Origin: MedAcidi-G1 sp002713545
GTDB taxonomy: Bacteria > Actinomycetota > Acidimicrobiia > Acidimicrobiales > MedAcidi-G1
Assembly: GCA_964013895.1 (NCBI GenBank)
Contig: CAXGYF010000010.1
Location: forward strand, 1 to 50,435
Length of the DNA: 50,435 bases
Reading direction: 5' to 3'
Every line of letters begins with the position of its first letter. Within the stretch, counting starts at the first letter, position 1. Shown here one piece after another: positions 33,088 through 42,051 of the stretch. A program made the translations under genes and the position numbers. The notes below the pieces were generated by a model that was not told where the DNA came from, made no database searches, and worked only from the letters and a program-made list of their open reading frames with translations.

Positions 33088-33122
33088 TTGTTTTAGAGGT
33101 TGGGAATCATTACTGTTCTTTT
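33088..33122 (+). promoter_or_regulatory. Leaderless-type promoter of the 532-aa gene
   Basis: TACTGT (33111-33116) is followed by 6 nt and the ATG at 33123. A partial -35, TTGTTT (33088-33093), lies exactly 17 nt upstream of it. Confidence 0.5.
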
Positions 33123-34721
33123 ATGACCCTCAACGAAAGATGGAGAAATCCTTTCTTAGCTGATAGCGAATACGCAATCGCTCATGGGTTTTGTGATCAG
33201 CGAGACAGCACTAATCTTTCTGGACCTTTGCCCGGTATTGAAGACGGTAATAAAGTTCTTGCAGAAAGTGATCTTCAGTATAAGTGGCTTGGACCTGGGC
33301 ATTTTGGGGGGCTTATTTCAGGCGTGTACCCGGATGGGAAACGAACAATTTGGAGCAATGGTCGAGAACAAATAGTAAAACTCGACTACGAGACCCTTGA
33401 AGTGCTGAATACGTTTGACCTCTCACATGAAAGACCGGAGGAACTACCCAGCACTCAATCGGACTGGGAGAATGGTATTGCTGATTTAGATGATTTTTCT
33501 GATGAGGAGCAACTAATTCATGGTGCGATTGCATTAGCTGCTCGTTTTATGACAGGACTTGATGGCGTTTATTCTTTACTGGACTTAGATCATGTGATGT
33601 ATTTGGGTCGCAAAGAAGGAGTGGTCGCGTATTGGGAAAGTGACCCCAGTAGCCGTCATTCAGATTTACTCGAGAAAGCACGTTGGAGTAAACCAGACGA
33701 AGTTGAAGGTTCCTTTGTCGGAATAAATATGACACCTGATGGTCGTCTCGTTTTATCTACAGATCATGGTTGGCTTATTAGTTTGTCGAGAGATTTTAAA
33801 GATTATGTCGCTGTACAAATTCCTGGAGCTGAAGGAAAAGCTGCCGAGCATTGCAAATTAATGGAAGCAGAGAGAGGTAACACCGGCTATGGGTGGATTC
33901 GGACGAGTATGTGTTGCGATGAAGAGGGTGGTATTTACCTAAATTCCTTAAATCACCTGCACCGTGTTGTATGGAACGGAGAAAAATTCTCTTTTTCTGA
34001 AAAGGATGGTGCGTGGAGTTCTCAATACAGAAATGGGACTGGCTACGGCTCGGGTACAACACCATCTTTAATGGGAGATGATCCAAGTAAAGATCGTTTT
34101 GTTGTTATTGGTGATGGGGACAACGTGGTGAACATTACACTTTTTTGGCGGGGTTTAATACCTGAAGATTGGGAACGATTGCCAAATGCCCCTTCGCGAA
34201 GAATTGCAGGTTTAGGACCAGCAAATATGGGTGACGTAGCTAAAGGTAGTATTCAAACTGAGCAATCAATTACTGTGGCAGGTTACGGGGCGATGACTGT
34301 CAATAATGAACCGAAATTTTCTCCTTCTTGGTTGCCGGAACGTGCAGGCAGATTGTTGGCATTTTTCTTAGGCCACTACCATTTATTTACACCTTATGGG
34401 CTTCATAAATACGAATGGAATCCTGAGAAAGCTGAATTTATTGAAGCTTGGGTGAATAAAGAAGTCAGCTCACCTAATTCTGTGCCTCAGGTCAGTATCG
34501 GAAGTAATGTTGTTTACACCTGCGGAACGCGCCAAGGTAAATGGAGCATAGAGGCGATCGATTGGTCTACTGGGGAAAGTCTCGGTTATTGGCTGACTGG
34601 TGACAGTCGCTTTAACACTCTTGGAGGCGGCGTTCAACTGGACAATGATGGCCAAGTTGTTTTCGGTTCAATTTTTGGAAAGTCTCGCATTTTACGATTC
34701 CCGCCCAATAACATCTCGTGA
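33123..34721 (+). CDS. Unrecognised 532-aa protein, probably a beta-propeller
   Basis: I do not recognise this protein. It is soluble, with no signal peptide or membrane helix. It shows repeated strand-rich units of the propeller type: GLISGVYPDGKRTIW, VGINMTPDGRLVLSTDHGWLI, MCCDEEGGIYLNSLNHLHRVVW, FVVIGDGDNVVNITLFW and GVQLDNDGQVVFGSIFG. The pattern (hydrophobic strand, DG or DEEGG turn, next strand) recalls SMP-30- or quinoprotein-like propellers. No metal or cofactor set can be assigned. There is an unusual Met-Cys-Cys at mid-length and many Trp. It is a single gene with its own promoter, before tRNA-Leu. Confidence 0.7.
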   Translation: MTLNERWRNPFLADSEYAIAHGFCDQRDSTNLSGPLPGIEDGNKVLAESDLQYKWLGPGHFGGLISGVYPDGKRTIWSNGREQIVKLDYETLEVLNTFDLSHERPEELPSTQSDWENGIADLDDFSDEEQLIHGAIALAARFMTGLDGVYSLLDLDHVMYLGRKEGVVAYWESDPSSRHSDLLEKARWSKPDEVEGSFVGINMTPDGRLVLSTDHGWLISLSRDFKDYVAVQIPGAEGKAAEHCKLMEAERGNTGYGWIRTSMCCDEEGGIYLNSLNHLHRVVWNGEKFSFSEKDGAWSSQYRNGTGYGSGTTPSLMGDDPSKDRFVVIGDGDNVVNITLFWRGLIPEDWERLPNAPSRRIAGLGPANMGDVAKGSIQTEQSITVAGYGAMTVNNEPKFSPSWLPERAGRLLAFFLGHYHLFTPYGLHKYEWNPEKAEFIEAWVNKEVSSPNSVPQVSIGSNVVYTCGTRQGKWSIEAIDWSTGESLGYWLTGDSRFNTLGGGVQLDNDGQVVFGSIFGKSRILRFPPNNIS

Positions 34722-34815
34722 TAATGAGCGACTAAAAGCTAAGACGTTACAATGAGTTCGCTACATAAAAGAACTTTTAGACATGAGGCATCAGCTTTTG
34801 TTGGCTTAGGTTCTA

Positions 34816-34899
34816 GCCCTGGTGGCGGAATTGGCAGACGCGAAGGATTCAAAATCCTTTGACCGTAAGGTCGTGTGGGTTCAAGTCCCACCCAGGGTA
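34816..34899 (+). tRNA. tRNA-Leu (CAA)
   Basis: The acceptor stem GCCCTGG/CCAGGGT (with a G-U first pair) and discriminator A are present; CCA is not encoded. The D-arm is TGGCGGAATTGGCAGACGC. The anticodon stem AAGGA/TCCTT holds the loop TTCAAAA with anticodon CAA (34850-34852), reading UUG. A long variable arm, GACC-GTAA-GGTC, typical of leucine tRNA, and the T-loop GGTTCAAGTCC follow. A TACAAT at 34748 may be its -10, giving a 5' leader of about 60 nt. Confidence 0.95.
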
Positions 34900-34908
34900 C
34901 TGCACTTC

Positions 34909-35388
34909 TTATTCGTGAGTATTAGAAACTCTCTCTCTATATTCGGATATAAATTTCTCTAACTCATCGAAACGGTACTCTTTGCATGAAAGTTTCCATG
35001 TCCATGCGGTTGCCACAATGAAAGATCCCAATGTTTGATTCGGTGAAACTATTACATAGTCATTCGCGAGTGATGAGAGTTGTTTCTGGTTGAAGTTTTT
35101 AGCATTGGGAATGTATTGAATTATGACCCCGCCCGATTCAAGAAAAGCAACTTGTTCTAGATTGCTAAGCGTGTAATCAAAATTCCCGCCTTTTGGAGGA
35201 ACAGGGTAGTGAGGTCCCGAAGTGGGTGGATTTGTTTCCCATTTGGATTCAGTGTTTCCTAATAAGTGGAGGCTAGAAGAAGGATCTAATCTTTCCTGAC
35301 GAGGCGTATCACAACCTCTTTCAGTGGAGCATGATATTTGTAAAAGCGAAATAGTGCATATTACGAAAATTGAGCAAAATTTTATCAC
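34909..35388 (-). CDS. DUF3105-family lipoprotein
   Basis: This 159-aa exported protein begins with a signal peptide whose hydrophobic core IFVICTISLLQIS ends at a cysteine (C20), a probable though imperfect lipobox. The DUF3105 signature is clear: NPPTSGPHYPVPPKGG, followed by LEQVAFLESGGVIIQY. It has a GTG start. The function of the family is unknown. It would be processed by the LspA encoded at the window start. Its 3' end lies 9 nt beyond tRNA-Leu on the opposite strand. Confidence 0.85.
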   Translation of the reverse strand: MIKFCSIFVICTISLLQISCSTERGCDTPRQERLDPSSSLHLLGNTESKWETNPPTSGPHYPVPPKGGNFDYTLSNLEQVAFLESGGVIIQYIPNAKNFNQKQLSSLANDYVIVSPNQTLGSFIVATAWTWKLSCKEYRFDELEKFISEYRERVSNTHE

Positions 35389-35447
35389 CCTGCAATAGTG
35401 CCTTAAATAGAAGAGATTTCCTAGATAAATAGAGTGAGATGCTGCTC

Positions 35448-35460
35448 TAGAATGATAACG
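35448..35460 (+). promoter_or_regulatory. Leaderless-type promoter of the coiled-coil/pdtaR pair
   Basis: TAGAAT (35448-35453), a good -10, is followed by 7 nt and the ATG at 35461. It favours this start over the upstream GTG 35434 and ATG 35452. Confidence 0.5.
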
Positions 35461-35754
35461 ATGTTTGGAAAATCCATAGAAAAGCGATTACTGGGAGTTT
35501 CGCGTCGTTTGAGCAAGGAAAAAGGAGATCTTTTAGTTGCAGAAGAACAACTGGCCAGTCTTCTAAATGATGCAGATGAAGCACGCATAAGGTCCTTAGT
35601 CTCTGAAACAGCACTTTCTGACCATGATCGTAGAGATTCTGCTAGGCAGGCTGAAAATATGGAAAGTTACTGTCAAGAAAAACGAAATGAAATTCGCAGA
35701 TTAGAAGATATACAAGATGAATTGCTTGACAAATTGAAATTAGAGAATATGTGA
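35461..35754 (+). CDS. Small coiled-coil protein encoded with pdtaR
   Basis: This 97-aa charged protein is almost entirely helical. A basic start (FGKSIEKRLLGVSRRLSKEKGD) is followed by a long heptad-like region to the end, including ARQAENMESYCQEKRNEIRRLEDIQDELLDKL (split here by charge clusters). There is no known domain or membrane segment. Its stop overlaps the pdtaR start (TGATG), implying coupled translation and possibly a functional partnership with the response regulator. No function can be assigned. Confidence 0.7.
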   Translation: MFGKSIEKRLLGVSRRLSKEKGDLLVAEEQLASLLNDADEARIRSLVSETALSDHDRRDSARQAENMESYCQEKRNEIRRLEDIQDELLDKLKLENM

Positions 35755-36332
35755 TGGAAAAAATTGGAGTTGTCATAGCTGAAGATGAGGCAATAATTCG
35801 TTTAGATCTTCGCGAGACATTAGAAAATGCAGGATACGAAGTGGTCGCCGATACAGGAAGAGGCGACGAGGCGGTCAAACTTGTAAGTCAATACAAACCG
35901 GAAGTCGTGATATTGGATGTCAAAATGCCCGGTATGGACGGAATTCAAGCAGCAAGAGAAATCGCAGCAACAGAAGATACAGCCGTTGTCATTCTTACCG
36001 CTTTCAGTCAACGCGAACTGATCGACGAGGCAGTAGATGCTGGGGCATTGGCATACTTAGTAAAGCCTTACCAGCAAAGCGACTTGGTGCCTGCTATCGA
36101 AATAGCGCGCCGACGGCATCAAGAAATGCGTGAACTGACCGATCAAGCTAAAACACTTGAAGAGCGTCTCAAGGCTAGAAAAGTTATTGAAAAAGCTAAA
36201 GGTCTACTGATAGAAACTGCTTCATTAACTGAAGATGAAGCATTCAGATTTATACAGACAACAGCGATGTCTGAAAGAAAAACAATGCTCGAATTAGCAG
36301 AAAAAATAATTTCAGAGGGTCTTAGACCTTAA
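35754..36332 (+). CDS. pdtaR: ANTAR-domain response regulator, PdtaR type
   Basis: This is a two-domain regulator. The N-terminal receiver domain has phospho-acceptor D55 (VVILDVKMPGMDG), T82 and K104 (YLVKPY). The C-terminal ANTAR RNA-binding domain (about 130-190) has KARKVIEKAKGLLIE and LTEDEAFRFIQTTAMSERKTM. ANTAR proteins bind paired hexaloop hairpins in mRNA leaders and prevent termination. The match and the following polA-rpsA-coaE-uvrB order correspond to M. tuberculosis Rv1626. Its usual sensor kinase, PdtaS, is not in the window. Confidence 0.93.
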   Translation: MEKIGVVIAEDEAIIRLDLRETLENAGYEVVADTGRGDEAVKLVSQYKPEVVILDVKMPGMDGIQAAREIAATEDTAVVILTAFSQRELIDEAVDAGALAYLVKPYQQSDLVPAIEIARRRHQEMRELTDQAKTLEERLKARKVIEKAKGLLIETASLTEDEAFRFIQTTAMSERKTMLELAEKIISEGLRP

Positions 36333-36359
36333 TATTAAGTATTTTTAGTGTGTTGGGAC

Positions 36360-36371
36360 TAGTGTCAAAAC
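36360..36371 (+). promoter_or_regulatory. Leaderless-type promoter of polA
   Basis: TAGTGT (36360-36365) is followed by 6 nt and the ATG at 36372; there is no Shine-Dalgarno. Confidence 0.45.
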
Positions 36372-39038
36372 ATGCCCGATTTAATGATTATTGATGGAAA
36401 CTCACTGACCTACAGGGCTTTTTTTGCATTACCTCCCGACATGGTAACTAGTAAAGGCCAGACAACAAATGCTGTATACGGCTTCGCCTCAATGCTCGTA
36501 AATTTAATTAAAGATCAAGAACCAAAAAAAATAGTTGTTGCATTTGATAGACCTGAAAAGACTTTCCGGCATAAAAAACATGCCAGTTACAAAGCCAACC
36601 GTGATAAACAGCCGGATATTTTGTATGAACAAATTCCACTAGTTAAGGAGATGGTTTCATTACTTGGATACACGGTCATAGACGTAAAAGGTTTTGAAGC
36701 TGATGATGTAATAGCGACTTTAGCTACCATGGGCCGCGACGCTGGAGAAGACGTTGTAGTAGTAACAGGGGACCGAGACGTTTTTCAACTAGTTGAGGAT
36801 CCTTATATCAAAGTTCTTTATAACAAAAGAGGTGTTTCTGATTACGCTCTCTACGACGAAAAGGGGATTCATGAAAGAACTGGAGTAACCCCGGAAAACT
36901 ACGTTAATTACGCTGCTCTGCGCGGCGACACTTCAGACAATCTTCCGGGGGTTCCGGGAGTTGGAGAAAAAACGGCAGCCAAACTTATAAATGCTTATGG
37001 GGACCTTGAGGGAATTTTTTCCGCAGCATCTGAACAGACTCCAAAATTAAAACAAAATCTCGAAGAAAACGAAGAATTAGCGCACCTTAATGCAGAACTG
37101 ATGACGCTTGTTCGCGATGTGCCCTTAGATGTCAAATTTAAAGAACTTGATAACAGTGAAATAAATGAATCAGAAGTAAATAACTTTCTGGACACTCTTG
37201 AACTAAACACTTTAAAAAAACGACTGTCTGATGCTGTTGGCTTTGAAGTTGATGAGAAAAAAGAAAAGGAAGCTTTAAAAGACTCTGTTCTGGATCTCGA
37301 ATATGAAACTTGCATAGAAGCGGAAGTAGCGCTTGAAAAAATTGAAATACTTTCTAAAAGCGATATTGTTTCGCTAGCTGAATCGACAGATCAAGAAGAA
37401 AACTTGATTGGCTTAGCATTAGGAAACAATACTGACTGTTATTGGTTCGCAATTAATTCATTAGAAAACGCGCAAGTAGTTTCCAAATTAAACAAACTTC
37501 TTTCTGTCAACGGTACGGGAGTTGCTGTCCATGACGGTAAGAAAAGCTACAGGCTCTTGTCGAGAAACGGAATACTTCTCGAAAATATTAATCTTGATAT
37601 CACCCTTGCCCAGCATCTTCTTGAAGGGTCTGATTCTTCAGAACCCCTTTCTGAAATTCTTACTAAACACACCAAAATATTCTTTCCCTCTGAGATTGAG
37701 AAAGAAGGACAACTCAATTTTGATTCAGAAGACGATCAGTTGCATGAGGCAATTGTTAACGCGAAAGCCATTGTGGAACTGCATGAACCATTGAATAAAG
37801 CTCTTAGCGCACAAGGGTTGCTCGAACTGACCAGAAATGTCGAGATTCCACTGGTGCGTGTCCTCGCTGAAATGGAGACGCGCGGTATTGGAGTTGATGT
37901 AGTCGAGTTAAAGAGACTAAGAGATGAATTCACAAGTCAGTGCGAGGGGTTACGGGGAGAGATTCATGAACTTGCAGGTGAAGAGTTTAATGTGAATTCG
38001 ACAAAACAACTTAGAGAAATACTTTTTGAGAAATTAGATTTGACACCCGGAAAGAAAACAAAAACTGGTTACTCAACTGATGCAGCAACTTTAGAAAAAT
38101 TAAAAGATTCGCATCCAATTATAGAAAAGTTACTTTCTTACCGGGAGGTTGAAAAACTTCGATCTACTTATGGGGAAGGCTTGCTTTCTTGCGTAGACGA
38201 AGATAATCGAATACGCGCCACGTTTCACCAGACAGTGACGAGAACTGGACGTTTGAGTTCTGACGCACCGAATTTGCATAATATTCCCGTACGCACTGAA
38301 GCCGGCAAAGCCTTCCGGAAAGCTTTCATACCAGCCTCAAAGCACTCCCTACTTGTAGCGGATTACAATCAAATTGAGCTCCGTTGTATCGCTCATCTAG
38401 CTGATGAGAAGGAATTAAAACTGGCATTTAACGCCGGAGAAGATATACATACAGCAGTTGCCTCCAGGACGTGGGGACTCAACCCCGAAGAGATCGATTC
38501 GACTCTGAGAAATCGCGCGAAAATGGTTTCCTATGGCCTTGTATATGGAATGGAAGCGTATGGCCTAGCGCAAAGACTTGACGTTCCGGTTGATGAAGCA
38601 TCTGAAATACTTAATGCCTTCTTTGATGCATTTCCAGGTGTTAAGGACTACATGAACGAATCAATAGAGAAGGCAAGAAAGAAAGGCTACACAGAAACTC
38701 TTTTAGGTAGAAGGCGAAAAATCCCTGAACTTCTTTCAAACAATTTCAACGTAAGACAAGCGGGGGAAAGACAAGCTATGAACGCACCTATACAAGGGTT
38801 AGCAGCGGACGTTTTCAAGATTGCCCTAGTGTCTATCGACCAAGAGCTTCGAAAAAAATCTTATAAATCTGCCCTAGTTTTACAAGTTCACGATGAAGTA
38901 ATTCTGGAAGTTGCTAATGGAGAGATGGACGACGTAAAAACGATGGTCCAAAAAAAGATGGAAAATGCTTATGAGTTGTCTGTCGACCTAAAAGTTGATA
39001 TCGAAACTGGAAAAAGTTGGGCAGAAGCTAAGGGCTGA
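36372..39038 (+). CDS. polA: DNA polymerase I
   Basis: This 888-aa repair and primer-processing polymerase has an N-terminal 5'-3' exonuclease (LMIIDGNSLTYRAFFA, GVPGVGEKTAAKLI). A central exonuclease-fold domain (about 310-490) has lost all DEDD residues, so it should not proofread. The polymerase domain has motif A DYNQIELR, motif B RNRAKMVSYGLVYGMEAYG and motif C LQVHDEV. The O-helix position that is Phe in E. coli is Tyr721 here, as in mycobacteria and T7. It has its own leaderless-type promoter and ends just before a methyltransferase gene. With uvrA/B/C nearby it forms the excision-repair set. Confidence 0.97.
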   Translation: MPDLMIIDGNSLTYRAFFALPPDMVTSKGQTTNAVYGFASMLVNLIKDQEPKKIVVAFDRPEKTFRHKKHASYKANRDKQPDILYEQIPLVKEMVSLLGYTVIDVKGFEADDVIATLATMGRDAGEDVVVVTGDRDVFQLVEDPYIKVLYNKRGVSDYALYDEKGIHERTGVTPENYVNYAALRGDTSDNLPGVPGVGEKTAAKLINAYGDLEGIFSAASEQTPKLKQNLEENEELAHLNAELMTLVRDVPLDVKFKELDNSEINESEVNNFLDTLELNTLKKRLSDAVGFEVDEKKEKEALKDSVLDLEYETCIEAEVALEKIEILSKSDIVSLAESTDQEENLIGLALGNNTDCYWFAINSLENAQVVSKLNKLLSVNGTGVAVHDGKKSYRLLSRNGILLENINLDITLAQHLLEGSDSSEPLSEILTKHTKIFFPSEIEKEGQLNFDSEDDQLHEAIVNAKAIVELHEPLNKALSAQGLLELTRNVEIPLVRVLAEMETRGIGVDVVELKRLRDEFTSQCEGLRGEIHELAGEEFNVNSTKQLREILFEKLDLTPGKKTKTGYSTDAATLEKLKDSHPIIEKLLSYREVEKLRSTYGEGLLSCVDEDNRIRATFHQTVTRTGRLSSDAPNLHNIPVRTEAGKAFRKAFIPASKHSLLVADYNQIELRCIAHLADEKELKLAFNAGEDIHTAVASRTWGLNPEEIDSTLRNRAKMVSYGLVYGMEAYGLAQRLDVPVDEASEILNAFFDAFPGVKDYMNESIEKARKKGYTETLLGRRRKIPELLSNNFNVRQAGERQAMNAPIQGLAADVFKIALVSIDQELRKKSYKSALVLQVHDEVILEVANGEMDDVKTMVQKKMENAYELSVDLKVDIETGKSWAEAKG

Positions 39039-39040
39039 AA

Positions 39041-39787
39041 TTGAATAATCAAGAAAATGATCCACACTGGTTTGAGCAGCTTGCCGATTATTTAGATAGT
39101 GCATACCTTCGCTATTCATTTACCTACGGAACTGAAAATGAAGTTAACAGATTGTACGAAATTCTCGAGCTTGAACCAGGAGATCGCTTGCTGGATGTGG
39201 GGTGCGGGCCGGGGAGGCACTCAATTCTTTTTGCAGAAAAGGGCATTGACGTATTAGGAGTCGACATTTCCAGAAATTTCGTAAGACTTGCCAATGAAGA
39301 GAAAAGTAAAGCCAAGTTCCTACGGCAGGATGTTCGTTTAATGAGTTTCGAAAACGAATTTGATGCGGTTATATCAATGTGTCAAGGAGGTTTTGGTTTA
39401 TTAAGCGACCCAACGTCGCTGGTTGATAATCCTGACATCGATTACAAAGCACTTGAAAATATGGCCCGAGCACTAAGACCTGGAGGAAGATTAGCCCTGT
39501 CAGCTTTTTCTTCTTACTTTCAGGTTCAGTATTTGAGCAAGAAGGATCAATTTAATGCGTCCAGCGGAGTGAACAGAGAAGAGACGGAAGTGATGAATCC
39601 TGAGGGTGAAAAAAAAGAAGCAGTCACATGGACAACTTGTTTTACTCCAAGGGAATTAAGACTAATGGCCCAAAAAGCGGGGTTATCAGTAAAAAATATT
39701 TGGTCAGTTACTCCCATCGACTATGAGCTCTTACCCTGTGATATCAATAATCCAGAATTTTTATTACTTGCAGAGAAAGCAACTTGA
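39041..39787 (+). CDS. Class I SAM-dependent methyltransferase
   Basis: This is a 248-aa methyltransferase with a complete SAM-binding fold: motif I LLDVGCGPGRHSILFAE, the acidic end of strand 2 (VLGVDIS), motif II region FDAVISMCQGGFGLL, and RALRPGGRLALSAF. The substrate is unknown; the overall form resembles small-molecule methyltransferases. It starts at TTG two bases after the polA stop, so it is likely co-transcribed with polA. No Shine-Dalgarno is obvious. Confidence 0.85.
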   Translation: MNNQENDPHWFEQLADYLDSAYLRYSFTYGTENEVNRLYEILELEPGDRLLDVGCGPGRHSILFAEKGIDVLGVDISRNFVRLANEEKSKAKFLRQDVRLMSFENEFDAVISMCQGGFGLLSDPTSLVDNPDIDYKALENMARALRPGGRLALSAFSSYFQVQYLSKKDQFNASSGVNREETEVMNPEGEKKEAVTWTTCFTPRELRLMAQKAGLSVKNIWSVTPIDYELLPCDINNPEFLLLAEKAT

Positions 39788-39795
39788 TTTAATCG

Positions 39796-39824
39796 GTGAC
39801 GATGCCATAGCTCTCCGATAGGCT
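39796..39824 (+). promoter_or_regulatory. Promoter of rpsA
   Basis: GTGACG (39796-39801) and TAGGCT (39819-39824) are 17 nt apart. The TTG start at 39834 follows after 9 nt, giving a leader of only a few bases if that start is used. Confidence 0.4.
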
Positions 39825-39833
39825 TTATCCGTC

Positions 39834-41342
39834 TTGAAAAAGAAAGGGAAACTCCCTTACGTAACCGCTAAAAATGAGAACAACGTGTCCGATCCGATTT
39901 CTACAATTCCACTAATTGAATCCCAGCCTATGGGATCTTTCGATAACGAAGGTGAATATAAACCTCGTGAAATAACTTCAAATGACCTAGGAGGGCTCTC
40001 TTTAGAAGATGCCTACACAGCCACGATGGTTGATATTGAGAACGGCCAGATGGTCGAAGGAACTGTTGTGCGAATAGATAAAGACGAGGTTTTACTTGAT
40101 ATTGGTTATAAATCTGAGGGAGTTATACCTCAGAAAGAGCTCTCAATAAGAAATAATCTCCATCCAAATGAAGTTGTGGAAATGGGTGACAAAATAGAAG
40201 CGCTGGTTCTGCAAAGAGAAGATGCAGAAGGTCGATTACTTCTATCGCGAAAGCGTGCTTTGTATGAAAAAGCATGGGGTGATATCGAAGCTGTGAAAGA
40301 AGCTGACGGAATGGTTTCAGGAACAGTTATCGAAGTGGTCAAAGGTGGTCTAATCGTCGATATAGGACTCAGAGGATTTCTTCCGGCCTCTTTGGTTGAT
40401 CTCCGACGTGTCAGAGATCTTCAACCATTAATCGGAACTACTGTGGACACAAAAATAATTGAACTTGATAGAAACAGGAATAACGTCGTTCTCTCCAGAA
40501 GGGCTTGGCTTGAAGAAAGTCAAAAAGACGAAAGAGAAGACTTCTTGACGAATCTGAAATCAGGTGAGGTCAGATCAGGTGTGGTCTCAAGTGTTGTTAA
40601 TTTTGGCGCATTCGTTGACCTTGGTGGAATGGACGGATTGATACATGTGTCAGAGTTGTCTTGGAAACATGTCGACCATCCAGGCTCTGTGGTTACCGTA
40701 GGTGATGAAATCGAGGTCCAAGTTTTGGATATAGACATGAGTCGTGAGCGAATCAGCCTCTCTTTGAAGGCAACTCAAAAAGACCCATGGCAAGAATTTG
40801 CGGACAGTCATCAAGTTGGTGAATTGGTTTACGGTCGAGTTACTAAACTTATTCAGTTCGGTTCTTTCGTTCAGGTAGGTGAGGGAATCGAAGGTCTAGT
40901 TCATATTTCCGAAATGTCTGCACATCATGTTGAACTACCAGAACAAGTAGTCACTCCAGGTGAAGAACTGTGGGTTAAAATTATTGATCTAGATCTGGAG
41001 AGAAGGAGAATAAGTCTTTCCATCAAGCAAGCTGCCGAGGGTGGTGAAGTAGCTGCTGAGTACCAAGAGCACTTTGGAGCACACAACTACGATGACGAAG
41101 GCAATTACATAGGAATTGAATCATCGGAAGGGCAAGAAGCTTGGGCGGAATATTACAACGAACATGATCCAACGGAACCAGCTACATCCGAAACAGAAGA
41201 TTCTGAAGAAGAAGAAAAAACTGCTGCTCTAGATGAAGTGCAGGAGGAAGACTCCACAAGCGAAGAAACTGCACAAGATGAATCGACTGGTGACGAAGTC
41301 GTTGCTCAAGATGAATCCGAAGAAAAAACAACAGATTCTTAA
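39834..41342 (+). CDS. rpsA: Ribosomal protein S1
   Basis: This protein of the 30S subunit binds mRNA. Four S1 (OB) repeats are visible, each beginning with a VxGxV-type strand: near EGTVVRIDKDEVLLDIG, SGTVIEVVKGGLIVDIG, SGVVSSVVNFGAFVDLG and YGRVTKLIQFGSFVQVG. The last two carry HVSELS and HISEMS. This four-repeat form, closely like mycobacterial S1, is shorter than the six repeats of E. coli. The C terminus (about 420-502) is strongly acidic and low-complexity. The TTG start is uncertain; GTG 39885 is in frame. A 6-bp hairpin (39844-39858) sits just after the TTG. Confidence 0.95.
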   Translation: MKKKGKLPYVTAKNENNVSDPISTIPLIESQPMGSFDNEGEYKPREITSNDLGGLSLEDAYTATMVDIENGQMVEGTVVRIDKDEVLLDIGYKSEGVIPQKELSIRNNLHPNEVVEMGDKIEALVLQREDAEGRLLLSRKRALYEKAWGDIEAVKEADGMVSGTVIEVVKGGLIVDIGLRGFLPASLVDLRRVRDLQPLIGTTVDTKIIELDRNRNNVVLSRRAWLEESQKDEREDFLTNLKSGEVRSGVVSSVVNFGAFVDLGGMDGLIHVSELSWKHVDHPGSVVTVGDEIEVQVLDIDMSRERISLSLKATQKDPWQEFADSHQVGELVYGRVTKLIQFGSFVQVGEGIEGLVHISEMSAHHVELPEQVVTPGEELWVKIIDLDLERRRISLSIKQAAEGGEVAAEYQEHFGAHNYDDEGNYIGIESSEGQEAWAEYYNEHDPTEPATSETEDSEEEEKTAALDEVQEEDSTSEETAQDESTGDEVVAQDESEEKTTDS

Positions 41343-41371
41343 TAACGTCAATATTTCAAGCAGGACAACAA

Positions 41372-42010
41372 TTGCTTGAAATAGGATTAACTGGCGGAAT
41401 TGGTTCTGGAAAATCCACAGCAGCCGCAGCTTTTGTGGAGCAGGGCGCCGTTTTGATAGATGCGGATCAGATTGTTCGAGACCTGCAAAAACCAGGTGAA
41501 AAAGTTTTTGAGGAAATGCTTTCCAAATGGGGTCCAGATATTCTGACCTCAGAAGGTGAACTTGATCGTCAGTTGGTGGCGAATATAGTTTTTTCTAACC
41601 CTGAAGAATTAGCAGCATTAAATACGATTGTTCACCCTGCGGTCAGAGAAGAAATGACAAACAGACGGCAAGCTTTTGTTGAGACCGATAACACAGTTAT
41701 TTTAGAGATACCACTTCTTGTCGAATCTGGTTATCGAAATTTTGACGCGATAGTGGTGGTTGATGTTGATACTGATACTGCAGTAAAGCGTTTAGTGAAA
41801 TATCGTTCTTTCGACGAAGAAGATGCGCGTAACCGACTGGAAAGACAAGTTTCGCGTGAATCAAGAACCGAAATAGCGGATTACGTCATTGATAACAATA
41901 ACTCAATGGGTGAGTTCAACAATGAAATTCTGAAATGCTGGGAATGGATTAAATCTATTGAGCGTCCTGAAATAGGTCGAGACTTGCCACCTTTAATTTC
42001 TAAAGAATAG
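41372..42010 (+). CDS. coaE: Dephospho-CoA kinase
   Basis: It phosphorylates dephospho-CoA in the last step of coenzyme A synthesis. The P-loop GLTGGIGSGKSTAAAAF is near the N terminus, LIDADQIVRDLQKPG follows, and IPLLVESGY and RLERQVSRESR complete the lid and substrate regions. It has 212 aa. The start is TTG with AGGA about 8 nt upstream. It lies between rpsA and uvrB, as in mycobacteria, where CoaE is longer because of a fused C-terminal UPF0157 domain that is absent here. Confidence 0.95.
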   Translation: MLEIGLTGGIGSGKSTAAAAFVEQGAVLIDADQIVRDLQKPGEKVFEEMLSKWGPDILTSEGELDRQLVANIVFSNPEELAALNTIVHPAVREEMTNRRQAFVETDNTVILEIPLLVESGYRNFDAIVVVDVDTDTAVKRLVKYRSFDEEDARNRLERQVSRESRTEIADYVIDNNNSMGEFNNEILKCWEWIKSIERPEIGRDLPPLISKE

Positions 42011-42039
42011 ATTCAATATGTTTATCGCGTTTAGATCAG

Positions 42040-42051
42040 TATCATCTCTAT
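42040..42051 (+). promoter_or_regulatory. Leaderless-type promoter of uvrB
   Basis: TATCAT (42040-42045) is followed by 6 nt and the GTG start at 42052; there is no Shine-Dalgarno. No LexA-type GAAC-N4-GTTC box is seen nearby. Confidence 0.45.
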
